A DNA stretch of 64,000 nt from Loxodes magnus (lineage: Eukaryota > Ciliophora > Karyorelictea > Loxodida > Loxodidae): positions 310,001 to 374,000 of the forward strand of contig CAMPDV010000095.1 of assembly GCA_946699065.1 (NCBI GenBank), read 5' to 3'. Each line of letters starts with the position of its first letter. Positions within the stretch are counted from its first letter, which is position 1. Position numbers and translations under genes: made by a program. The notes below the pieces were generated by a model. That model was not told the DNA's origin and searched no databases. It was given only the letters and a program-made list of their open reading frames with translations. Below are positions 20,885 through 32,300 of the stretch, in pieces.

Positions 20885-23180
20885 TAAATAAATTTGATTA
20901 TAGAGAACTTAGCACCTTTTTGATGCGCAGCTCTTTCCATATCTCAATAATTGTTTGTTTCTTCAAGTAAGCCATCAGGTAATAGAAATTCTTCTCTTAT
21001 TAGTTACATATCTTCCTCATTTTCCTCTATATTATCTCTTGTTCTTCTGTCTTCTATCTATCTACGCTTTATTAGATCTTTATTGCAAGCTTAATTTATT
21101 TTTTCTTACATATCTTACTAATTTTCATTTCTAATTATTTTCTTCTTAATCAAACTTTTATACACTCATAAAAATTATTTTTTTCCTGCTCTATAGTCTT
21201 TTCCTATTTCTTTTTTCATTCAATTTTCTTTTCTATAATCCTCTTTTCCTTTTTTCTAATATATCTTTGATATAATCTTTTATTATCAAGTTAGCTTTAG
21301 CTCTTTTTTACTCTTCTTAGTTTCTAATGAATTTCTCGAATTCGACCATACCTCATAACATATCAAATAATTTAATTCCTTATTTCTCTACTCCTATTGC
21401 TCTTAGATTTCAAATACATATTTATCTTCCTTCTTTGTATTCTGAACAGTTTTCTAAGATTTGCTTTTTATTTTCTCTTGCATCATTATAGTAAGGGCAT
21501 TAACTTGTCACAACAAAGTGTCTTTCTTTTAAACAATCCTAGCTCTCATTACATCTCGTTCTTATTCTATATATGTAACATATTTCTTCTTTTCTATTTT
21601 TATTGTATCTCAGATAATTGGGTGGCCCTTCTGCAATATCATCAAGTCATATTTTTCTATATTATAATGTTGTTATCCTTTACTACATTCTTTCTCTATC
21701 TTCTACGTATACTCTATATTCTCATATTGCACGATTAATGTTCTTCTTCCCTTTTTAATTGTTATTACCATCATCTATAAATATTTCTTTGTCTTCAATT
21801 TTTAATTCTAATTTTATTGCTGTGCAATATTTTTTAAATATAAAATTAACTTCTTTACTTAGATCGAGCATTAATCCGTCTACTGTTTTTCTTAGTTACA
21901 TATAAATAATTTGCCTCTTAATCTCAACATTTTTTGTCATAGGTAATGTTTAAATTTAATAAACTGCAATTCATATTCTAATATCTTATATAACACTTAA
22001 AAAGTGGCATTTATGATTGTTCGTAAAGATTTTCTCTATATTATTTCTAATTGCTCTAACCTTATTTTCCTACAAATTATTCGCAATATGGGATCACTTC
22101 TGACCCATAACAGAAAACTGAGCTTACAAGGTTTTTATCATTATTCCTTCATTATATGGTGTTAATCACTTATTCATTTTTATTTTTCCCAATATTCATG
22201 TTTACATTTTTTATGCTGCTTCTAGTCTATTCTCCATGTTTTTTTTAAACTGATGTTTTCTTCTATTAAATGACCTAGGTACTAAGGCCGTTACTCTTTT
22301 GATCCTTAAATTTCCCCACCTCGATGTTATTTCCAATATTTTCTCAGTTACTATTTTCAGCTGATTTTCATATCATTCATTTTGTTTTATCTGCATTTTC
22401 CAATTTGTACTTTTCTGCTTATGAGGTTTAATTTTCGATTACTTCCTCTAATTATTTCCATTTACTTATTAAGGCAAGGTCATCTACGTATGCAAAACAT
22501 CCTTCATATATTTCTTATGTTCATCCCTCCTCATTTTTATAACCTATCGTAATTCCTAGCTTTTAATTTTCCAAGCTATGGAGAAGTCTTGCTATTATCA
22601 AGTTAAATAGTCTCGATGACGCTATACTTCCTTTTTTTACCTTTTATTTTTCGTAAATGATTTTGCTATTTAGTCATTAATTTTCAGTTTCATTTCTTCT
22701 CCACAGTAGAAATTTGCTAGAAGTTAAATTATCTATTCGGTACTTTTAGATCGTATAGGATTTATCAAATATTTTTTCTTTGCACTGAGTCATAAGCTTT
22801 CTTAATATCAAAAATATTGCAAAAACATCTTTTTGTTCCGAACTTATCATTCATATACTGTTCTTAGACTGAAGATTTATAGTGTGCATTATTTACCTTT
22901 TTTGAAACCATATTAGTATTCGCTTTCATCATTGTGTTGATATCCTTACAATTGCTAGGAAATTCATGCGTCTAATTTTTAAAGCATGATTCAATAAAGA
23001 GATTGGTCTATAGTTCATCGGGTTCATTTATCCACCTTTTCTGTATATTAACATTATGTATTATTATTTCATCTTCTAAGGTATTACTCCCTCTTAAATC
23101 ATCTATTCTATTATTTTCCAAATCATTTATTTTAATTTTACCGCCAGCCAAAATTGTTCTTACTTATATTTTTTATGTTT
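20885..23180 (-). pseudogene. LINE-B ORF2: reverse transcriptase with 3' hairpin tail
   Basis: Minus-strand non-LTR reverse transcriptase. Motifs in order: TILAGG (about 23,160, the present 5' limit), MNYRPISLLN (about 22,995-23,025), motif A FDIKKAYDSV (about 22,783-22,812), motif B KKGSIASSRLFNLIIARL (about 22,600-22,650) and the catalytic YVDDLALIS (about 22,470-22,490). A long Lys/Glu-rich C-terminal coiled coil runs to a probable TGA stop at 20,977-20,975. The 3' UTR ends in a stem-loop (20,902-20,936) and an AAATTTATTT tail. The frame is broken in several places. The N-terminal endonuclease half is missing here but is found, with an overlapping piece of RT, at 42.3-44.6 kb. Confidence 0.87.
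20902..20936 (-). other. LINE-B 3' stem-loop
   Basis: Minus-strand reading AAAGAGCTGCGCATC...GGTGCTAAGTTCTCT, followed by ATAATC and an (ATTT)-type tail. Equivalent hairpins end elements at 1,768-1,804, 13,577-13,610, 13,990-14,022 and 45,767-45,803. The inner stem changes sequence but still pairs in most of them. Confidence 0.7.
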
Positions 23181-23280
23181 AGTAGCTCAAAAAAAAAATT
23201 TTAGCAAATTTTAATATTTTCTATGCATGCTTCTTAGCATATACAGATAAGATATAAAACATAAAAAATATTTTAGATTT

Positions 23281-23815
23281 TCCAAATGGATTTTGATAAG
23301 TTTTATTGGAGCATTCTAATATAAATTCTTATCAATCTTAAAAATTAAATTTATAAGATATCAATGATGTCTTGAAAAAAAAGTGGAACAATCCTACCAT
23401 AAGAATAGAAACAATTTAAAAAGCTTTCGTATATGAAATTAAAGAGTAAAACATAAAAATTTTAAAAGCTTTTTATAACTAGAAATAGTTGAAATTTTTG
23501 GAGGATGAAAATGGAATTCTTCATAAAAGTGAACGAAATTAGAAATAGAAGAAGCAGGATTAATAAATTTTCAAATTAATAGAAATATGATAAAGTTATT
23601 ATAAAGAATTAAATATAGTTTTGATATAAAGATACTGAAACATCTAGAAAAAATTAGTTAAATCTATCTTGCTAAAAGGAAGAATCTTGATTTTTACAGA
23701 ACTGAGGAAATTTAAAGGAAGAAATATTAAAATTTATATAATATAAAATCAAAAAATTGATGAGTTAAGATAAGCTGGATGAATCTTAAATTTTAATGAA
23801 GGTAAATTTAAAATT
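23281..23815 (+). pseudogene. Decayed FHA-family copy (middle part)
   Basis: DNA-level homology to the middle of FHA copy 5 (about 55,490-55,940). It shares the KKKWNNP stretch (Trp here as TGG), KAFVYEIK matching KAYIYEIR, and the words around the first FHA domain (tctagaaaaaattagttaaatc, then gatttttaca). Single-base indels shift the frame and both ends are missing. The upstream bases have a short ATG reading only by chance. It is a partial pseudogene, with a SINE-A inserted just 3' of it. Confidence 0.7.
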
Positions 23816-23820
23816 TATAG

Positions 23821-23834
23821 ATATATTTTTGATA
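23821..23834. repeat. Target-site duplication, left copy (SINE-A)
   Basis: The word atatatttttgata is repeated exactly at 24,150-24,163, on the other side of the SINE-A insert. Confidence 0.85.
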
Positions 23835-24149
23835 TATGATTGAAAAGATGGTGGGAGCTGAGAATGACTTTCGTGTCAACACTTTCTGGTTTTATGGCTA
23901 GGAACAAGTTCCTTTCCTGTCGCTGAGAAAGTCCCTGGTCAGAGTCATTTTCTGAAGGGAACACTGTCTTTGAGATTATCCGCTCTTGGTAGGGGCTTGA
24001 AGCCTGGCTGCTCATAGTGATGGAGCTCCCTAGCAGCTGTGCCTGGAGCACAACAGGATATCCCCGTTATTCCATAAAAAGAGAGCGTCGGGCCGTGCAA
24101 TCGGAAAGGAGTTTCCGGTCCAAAAACTTTTTTAGTTGAAATTAATTAA
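23835..24149 (+). mobile_element. SINE-A, copy 3
   Basis: About 315 bp bounded by a 14-bp target-site duplication. Landmarks: GATGGTGGGAGCTGAGA, the A-box-like TGGCTAGGAACAAG, the B-box-like GGCTTGAAGCC and GTGATGGAGCTCCC. The 3' stem-loop CGGAAA-ggag-TTTCCG (about 24,100-24,116) is followed by TCCAAAAACTTTTTTAGTT, the LINE-A tail. The short minus-strand frames inside it are not genes. The A and B boxes are imperfect and about 100 bp apart, so tRNA origin is only suggested. Confidence 0.88.
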
Positions 24150-24163
24150 ATATATTTTTGATA
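24150..24163. repeat. Target-site duplication, right copy (SINE-A)
   Basis: Identical to 23,821-23,834; see that entry. Confidence 0.85.
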
Positions 24164-27002
24164 ATTTGCAGTTTTATTAACATTTTTGCGATATTTTCTT
24201 TAAAAAATTAATTTAAATTTTAAAATCTAAATAATTAAATTTATTCATAGTAAACTTCTAAGAGTTAATGAAGAAAAATAATCTTCAATGGATGACTAAT
24301 TAAATTTCAATCATTCAATTTCTTTTAATTATTTATCTTTGCTACATCCAATAATTTTTATTTCATTTTAATCCAGAAATGAAAATATAATAATACTTTA
24401 ATTTTCAGATGTAGAATTAAAGAATTTAGATATTAATTTAAAAGTTTAAAAATAATTACGAAGTAGAACAAGAAGCTACTAAATCTAATTTGTTTCCAAA
24501 ATTCTACATAATGCAAGCTTTATTTGAGTAAATATGCTATCTTAAACTGGAATACAAATTTACTAGCTTGCTAAATATAAGACAACTCAAAGGCTTTATA
24601 AATTCATAATCATATTAACTTTTAGTCTTCTTTTATTCATTTTTCATAAATAATAATATGAAACAAACAATTTTCAATAACTATTTGAAAAAAAATTATT
24701 AAATCTAAAATAAAATCCAATAAAGAAGAAACTTTAAAGTCCTAGCATCATTCAATCTATTCTTACTTGGAGCCTGAACCCCTTTTTTCTTTTTTTGGCT
24801 CCTTTCAAGATTCTTTCTTTGTTCTTCACAGCGGAATATTCCTTGATACTTAGGATTTTTCGTTCTTAATTGTAGGATTACTATTCCCTTTTAAAATTAA
24901 CAGATATATAATAAAAAAAAAAAAATAATTTTTAGATAAATTAGATTTGATTACATTCTGCTTGCTTTTAATTTTTGTAAAATCTTAGAAAGGCTTGATT
25001 AAGAAAAGTCAATAAAATTCTTTCAAACTAGCTTTGTAAAATAAAAAATAATCTATTAAGAAAAAAATTCAGGTCAACAAGCCTATATTTGTGAAGAATT
25101 TATTTGAAACATAACGTGATTTATAATTGAAATTTGACTTTTTAACTTTTATCTAATATAAATATTATTTTTAAATTTATTCATAAATATGAAAGTTTGC
25201 AAGTTAATTATTATTCTTTTTTCTTTTCTTCTACTCAAATTTATCATATCCTTCAAATATTTATGTAAATCTATCTACTTTAAAAGAAAACTTAGAAGAT
25301 ATAGGGATTTCATGAGAGAATAAAAAATTAAATTTAAGAAAAAATGTATTAATAAAGTTTAAAATAAAAATGATATTTGAACACTTATCAATAATAAGCA
25401 TTACAAAACAAAGAAAGCAGAAAGGAAATAAATAAGGTTAAACAGAGAATAATTTATAATTTTTGCTAAGCATAATTGATAAAATAGAACTACATAGTAG
25501 CATTTTAAAGATAACGCAGCTTATATCCATTATAACTATATTTCAAAATCGACTAAAATCCTTAAAGCACTTTAAATATTTTTATTGCTTTCTTAAAAAA
25601 TTTTTTATTTATTAAAATCATAAAAATAATATATAAAGTTATATACTTTTAAGGTTATACATTAATTTTTTATAATTAAGATATTTTTCAACTTAATTAG
25701 CTTCTATACTTTGAATTAATTAAACTTATGATTATTAATTTTTATTATATTTATCTTTAATATAAAATTTAAGGCTTCTAAAGCTTATCTAATAAATAAG
25801 CATATTAAGATAATATCTATTCTTAATATAATTTATTTGTTATATTCATCTATTTTCCTCATCCTTTTTGTTATTTTCTTTTGTTTTAATATAAAAATAA
25901 AAAATTATTTTATTTATAGAGGGAATAAATAAATTGGTTGACATATGAAACTTTATTACTATAGTTGCTGTTAATGAATGTAGTTAAATATAAGAATAAG
26001 CAAAAATTTGAAAATAAGTAGTTATTTAGTAGGTCTATATTGATGAATAGCTTTATTTTATAATATTTTATATATATGTAAAATTTATTAATTAAAGTTC
26101 AGAAGTTTAGCCTAGATGATAACTAAAAAGATTTTTAATTCACTAGCCCTTATATATTTTTTAAATGGTGTCGAGGGTAAAATGGGTAAACAATTAAGAA
26201 ACATATAAATAACCAATTTAAAACTTTTTCTTCTAAATTAATTTAAATGTAAGATATATATTTTTACTTTGATTGGATCACTTAGCTATAAAATAGAAAA
26301 ATTAAAAAGAAAAGTCTGTTAGTATGATAAATTTAAAATATAAGATGTCTGCATTTATTTATAATCCAAATGCTAAATACCTTTGTATCCATGCTCATTT
26401 AATTTAATTAAATATAACTTTAGATTCATTCCTTAAACTCAAAAGAAAGTGTTAAATTAAAATAATTTAAATTTAGATATTTTTAAATGCTATTAATAAT
26501 AATAAACTCATGTTGATAACTTTGACTTAAGAATAACTAATAATTATTATAATTTTACCTTCTTATGAAAGTCTAAAAGACATGATATAGATTAGAATTT
26601 AAATAAAATTATAAAATTATATAGAAGTAGATATAAATAAGTATTGCAATTTGTAATACAAAATTTTATATTCAACTTTAAGTTGAAGCATTATATTATT
26701 TAGAATGAAAGATCTAATTTTTAAATTTGATATTAAACTTAAATTTTATTTTAAAATTATTATTAAGGTTGTAAGAAAATTAAGAGCTTTTAAAATAGAT
26801 TAATATTCTAAGAGATAGATAATAGATTTTCTAAAATACGCTGTTAATTATGGAATATTGGATAGACTTATAGCAAAGTATTTTATTAAAACTAATTAAT
26901 TTAAAAGATCTATTAATAAATTTAAATGAGAATTAATTCTTATTTTATTAAAATTTATGCACTAATTTAATCTCTTAAAATTATTGTTATAATTCACTCA
27001 TA
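24164..27002. other. AT-rich region, one small coding-like island
   Basis: Nearly all low-complexity AT. The stretch 24,735-24,905 is less AT-rich and reads on the minus strand as a basic peptide (ERILKGAKKRKKG), possibly another retroelement scrap. No other gene, RNA or repeat was recognised. Confidence 0.4.
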
Positions 27003-29312
27003 TCAAATAATATTAACTTTCATTAAATATCCACTTAAATTAAATACCATGCCATCATATAATTTTTGACTCAAAGATTTTTTTCCTTTGCCTCTTTCAA
27101 AATCATTCAACTAAACAAAAGTACCATTGGAACTAGGTTTAACTTGATTCTAACTTTCCCATATTCCATCGTACAAGAGCCAACCAAATTACTTATCATA
27201 TGTTATCAAGACATGCTAACGAGAAATACCTCTTAAATTATCTACGAGTACTCTTTAACATAATTAAGGATTAGAACCAATGTAATAATTAAATGGATTA
27301 TTAAGATGAATTTATAAACATTCCTCTTATCCATCAGGAATAAGATTTCTTTATTTATCAAATTTATAAATTTGAAATTAAAGTTAAGGTATTTGAGCAC
27401 AATCAATGGAACTTTCGTCAAAATCTCTAAGATTTGTTTTTCTATCTGTTTTATTTTCAGTTCCACATGAGGGAGTTTAAGATATATATTAGTTATTTTG
27501 ATAATTTGTAATAGTTTATACAACTTGTTGCTGTTCTTACTCCCCAAATACTTAAGTTAATAATGGATTTCAGTTCTGTTTCTGTTAGGAGTATTCATCG
27601 AAATCTAAGCTAGTATTTAAGTTTGCTTATTATGGTTAAATTTTTTATTAAAAGCTATATTATCCACTGAATAAAAGATTATTTTATTAATTACTTTTTT
27701 ACTTATTACTATAATTTGAGCAATGTTATAATTCTTTTAAATTTATTTTCTTAGGGTTAAAATTTTCATTTTAAGCATAAGAATTAATAAAAGCAGTAGT
27801 GTTATGTATTTTTATAAAATCTTAAGGATATTCAATTGTTCTTAGATTTATTCCATTTTATTGATCTTATTCTTTTTCTACTACTTTACACTAAGTTACT
27901 ACTAAACGAAAAGATTCAGCGAAATCAATCACAAGACCCTTCTAAAGAACAACTGGTGATTTTTGTAATTTAATGCTTGTTCCCCTAAAGCTACCTCGAT
28001 CATAAAGATATCATGACTTTTCATTCTTTATATGATAGATTTAGCAATGCTTTCTTGAAATACTAGTATCTTATACCCAGAACGAAATATTATTTTTTTT
28101 ATAACTTCCATCATTTCTTCCAAAATTTACTTTTCCATTTTACATATTTTCTGAAATTTCAGTTAATCCTTATTCTTTAATATACCATGTAGTTTCTAAT
28201 TCTAATTTTTATAATTAATTTCATCCATTTCTGTTTTATACTCCAATAACTTTAACTTGTATGAAAGGATCTAAATTTTTGAATTTTGTATATCTTGCTT
28301 AATAAATCATAGCTTTATCTAAAATGTTTTACCTTTCAGTGGGAATGTTTCATTTTTTAATAAAAAAATCGTTAATTTCTATTAAATTTATTATATTTAT
28401 TATATTTATTTATTTAATTTATTTAATTTCTTCTCTAATAACTTAGTTTAAACCTATGGGAAAACTTTCGATCATTTTTATATTCTATTTGATGCTTGCA
28501 TACGCTCTAAAACAACTAAAAAATACATAAAAATCTACTGTAAATTAAGATTTTATATCAACGAAATAAAGACAAAATTGCCTGGCTTATTCATCAGTAA
28601 CCCATTCATGAAAATGCCCATCCATTTAATTGTATCCCATTTATTCATGAGGTATTTCAAATTGTTCTTAATATTAGTTTTCAAAATCATAAATATCTTC
28701 GTTGATTTCTTTTGCTGGATTTTATTTAAAGTAATTTTTTTAATTGTGCTCTAACAATTACTTCAATTCCTCTAAATCTTAAATTCATTTTATAATTTCT
28801 TCCAAGGTTGAATTTTTTGATTTTTCAAAAAATTCATATAATCTTTCCTTAGCTAATTTTATTTCAGTTTGAAGAGCACCAAATTATATTTTACTATCCT
28901 CCTCAATTTCCATTTACCTTTAAATGCTTTATTATCCATCTATTTCACCAACTATAAATGAAATATTATTAAATACTTCACCTAATCTTTCGTTAGCTTA
29001 ATTTAATTCTTCTCCGTAAGTTTAAACATCTTCTCTTCCATAAATTCTCTCTAAGCCTGATCTCCTACTAATTTATATGATTGGTTCTTTCATTTATGTT
29101 AATAGAGCATGCGCTTCGTTTAATCTCTTGCAAAAATATTAAGGCATTTTATCTAATTTGTAAAAAACAATCAATCTTCTTGCTAGAGAAAGTACATTTT
29201 CAAGACGAAATTTAAATGTGACTAGTTTTTCTTGGTTTTTAGTGGCTTTATTGATAATTTCCAATATTTCTTATATATTTTTTATGAAAGCACTAACCTT
29301 AATATCTACCAT
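27003..29312 (-). CDS. FHA-domain coiled-coil protein, copy 3
   Basis: ATG at 29,312 (ttataaATGG context) to TGA at 27,005-27,003: 2,310 bp, 769 residues in one frame under the TAA/TAG Gln, TGA Trp reading. The DRGSFRG of FHA domain 1 begins at codon 438, within two codons of the other copies. The end is SGYLMKVNII instead of SGYWMQVKMH of copy 2. The 3' third (27,060-27,600) is almost identical to copy 2, while the middle (27,770-28,130) is almost identical to copy 4, so the gene looks like a mosaic made by gene conversion. The conserved KKW position is TGA. Function and partner are unknown; two FHA domains suggest phosphopeptide binding. Confidence 0.83.
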
Positions 29313-32300
29313 TTATAAAAGCTTTAAATTAATTTAAACTAAAGCATTTGAGAAAAGTTTATATTAGTAATTTAATTTAAGTTAAAGTATTTAAATAATA
29401 TAATATAATATAATAAAAGCTTATATCTTTAAAAATATTAAATATTAAGTTGAAAGCATAGTTGATAAATTTTATCAGTCAGGATTAAAGTTAATAATGT
29501 TTCAAATATTAGTTTATTCATAATAATATTAATTTTATATTATTATTTATCACATCATTATTTTTGCTTTTGCGCTTTTTATTATGTTTTTTTATTATTT
29601 AGAAATTGAAAATCTACTTTTTTCTATTTTTTGTTTATTGCTTTTATCATCTCTTCAAAAATTTACTTACTTAGCAATAGGTTTTAATTAAAAATATCTT
29701 TATCTTATATTATTGTTGATTTAGTTTAATTTGAATTTTTAAAGGGAAAACTTACCTTTATTATTTTTTATATAGTTATTTCACTTTTGATATAGAACTA
29801 ATATTAGTTAACTATAGAAGTATATACCTTTACTACTTCTATTTTCTTAATTTTCTTAATTATATTATTTATAGCAATATAATTTTTTAAGGCTAAGGAA
29901 ATATATAAAATATTAATTTTTCCTTTTAATATTAAATATAATAAAATAATTTATAATAGATCTTATTATTTTAAAAGAGTTAAGAAATGCTATTTTAAAG
30001 CTAGCTGATAAAATAATTAATTAAAGTTTTCATTTAAATGTAACTAAATCTTTATTTTGATATGAATTAAAAATAAATCTATAGATAAAAAGAATAAAAA
30101 TAAAAAGTATAATTAATATAAAAATATTATATTTATATATAATAAACTATGCTAGATAAAATAAATAAATAGTAATGTAATTTTTAAATTAAACTTAATA
30201 AATTATTTAAAATTTAAATAAGGAAATTTTTATTTAAAAATGATATTAATTTTATATTAATTTAATTTATTTAATTATATTAAGATTATAAAATTAGTTT
30301 ATCGTCTTTTGTGAAATTTTGGAATAAAGTAAAAATTTATTTTTGGGATTTCTTTAACCTAGCCAATGATAAAAAGATGTATAAAAAATTTGATGTTTAT
30401 ATAAATTCCATTTATCTTTTATTGGATTTATAGGATTTAAAACTTAGTTGGACAAATATCGCAAAGTTTTTGAGTTTCAATTTTGATTTTTAAATATTTT
30501 TGAATCAAAGCATTTTCTTAATTCTGTTATTAAGAGAAATATTTTATTTTTAATAGAGTTAAATGAATTTAAAGAATTTTGATTTTTTTAATTGAATATG
30601 CTAAATATAAGACATCATTGTAATTTTTAGTTTATCGAGCCTTAAATTAAGATTTTATAATCCTTTTCAATTTAATTGTTAAATATGCATTAAATCATTA
30701 TTTTTCATTTTTTTAACAAATCTGGTTTCCTTTAACTATAAATTTGTTCTAGAATAATAAATTTATTGATAATTAGTGCTTTTTTTAGTTAAAATCCCTT
30801 TTTATAAAGATATTTTAAATTTATCATCCCTCAATTATGTTCAGATAAAATTAAGATTATCTTTATCTATTTTTAAATGATATGCTACTTTAACTATACT
30901 AATATTTAAACATCCTAAGTTCTTTATATTTGACAATTTATTTCATATTGTCAAAAAATACATTCTTGCCTATTTGGTTATAAAATTTGATGCCCTTTCA
31001 CTATTTTTCTGATTTATCATTATGACTACTTTCATTTTTATAGAAAATAAAAAGGAGAATAAATCATAAAATTTTATATAAATGAAAGAAATAAATTTTC
31101 AAAATAACTTGCTTAACTTAAGAATAGTCATAAATTATGTAAAATAACTAAACCATAAATAATTAGATTCTATGCTTAATTATTAAAAATATCAAAGGAT
31201 ATCTATTTTAAAACTTTAATTCCTTTTATATTATTATACTACTATTCTTATAACTACACTATTCCTTAAAGATTATTAAATCAAATTAATTTAAAAATAA
31301 ACCAAAAACTAGTTTTATAAATTATAAATATAACCATAATCTAGCAAATGTTTACTATTATTAATGCAAGCATATATCTCACGTTTTTATATCGACAAAG
31401 AATTATTTAGGGATTATTAATATTTATCACTTAATTATATTAAACTAATAAAGATTTAAAAAATAAATAAATTGTTTTTTTCTTTTAAATAGAAGAAATA
31501 TTCTACTTTAATCTAAATTTTTTAATTTGCAATTTTATTTTTTCCTTTTGCTTTAACTGTAAACATTGATATATAATTAATAAAAGATATTAAATTTCCT
31601 TTTTCAATCATATTTAAAATAAATAAGACTTTTAACTTTCTAGAAATAAAAATAATAATTTATTTCTAGAATCTCTATTCCTCAATCTACATGAAATATT
31701 TTTAATTCTAGTTTAATATGCAAAATGATAAAAAGACTAAGAGTAGAGGCTAATTTAATGTTAAAATAATTAATTATCACCAAATACTTCAGAACAGAAA
31801 TTAAAGTTGCAAAGATTCCCATAAGTTTTATAAATATTCTTAATTTAAACCTTTAATTTAACTTAATAAAAAGATTCAATTAAAATAAAAAGGAAATAAA
31901 TTAAAAAAATTTTAGAAATACACAATTAGATTTAAAATGCTGGTCTGTTCTTATTTACATATATAAAGCTTATATCCTTATTTTATATATTTGTTTCTCT
32001 TTTAGTAGATAAAAGTTTTCATCTTAAAAGTTAAAACTTTATAATTAAGAGATTGATTATTTAATATTATGCATATAACTCTTTATAATTTTTAATGCTT
32101 TTGATTTAACTTTATTAAGTGCTTTTAGATTTAATTTAGCTTTTATCTACTAAAGATAATTAAATTATTTTTATAAATAAACTTTAGACTAAAATAAGTT
32201 TAAAATGTATCCTTATTTATTAATAAAATGCTTACTTTTTTAAATCTTGGAAATTAATTTCTTAATTATTAAAACTTAAAATTATATAAATAGCTTAAAG

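Noticed and set aside
21397-21738. 113-codon hydrophobic plus-strand frame
   Set aside because: Antisense of the Lys/Glu-rich C-terminal part of LINE-B ORF2.
23815-24051. 78-codon minus-strand frame
   Set aside because: Lies within SINE-A, which has target-site duplications and non-coding relatives at 2.5 and 4.4 kb.
28380-28440. ttatatttatt-type tandem run
   Set aside because: Part of an in-frame low-complexity stretch of FHA copy 3; too irregular to call a separate satellite.
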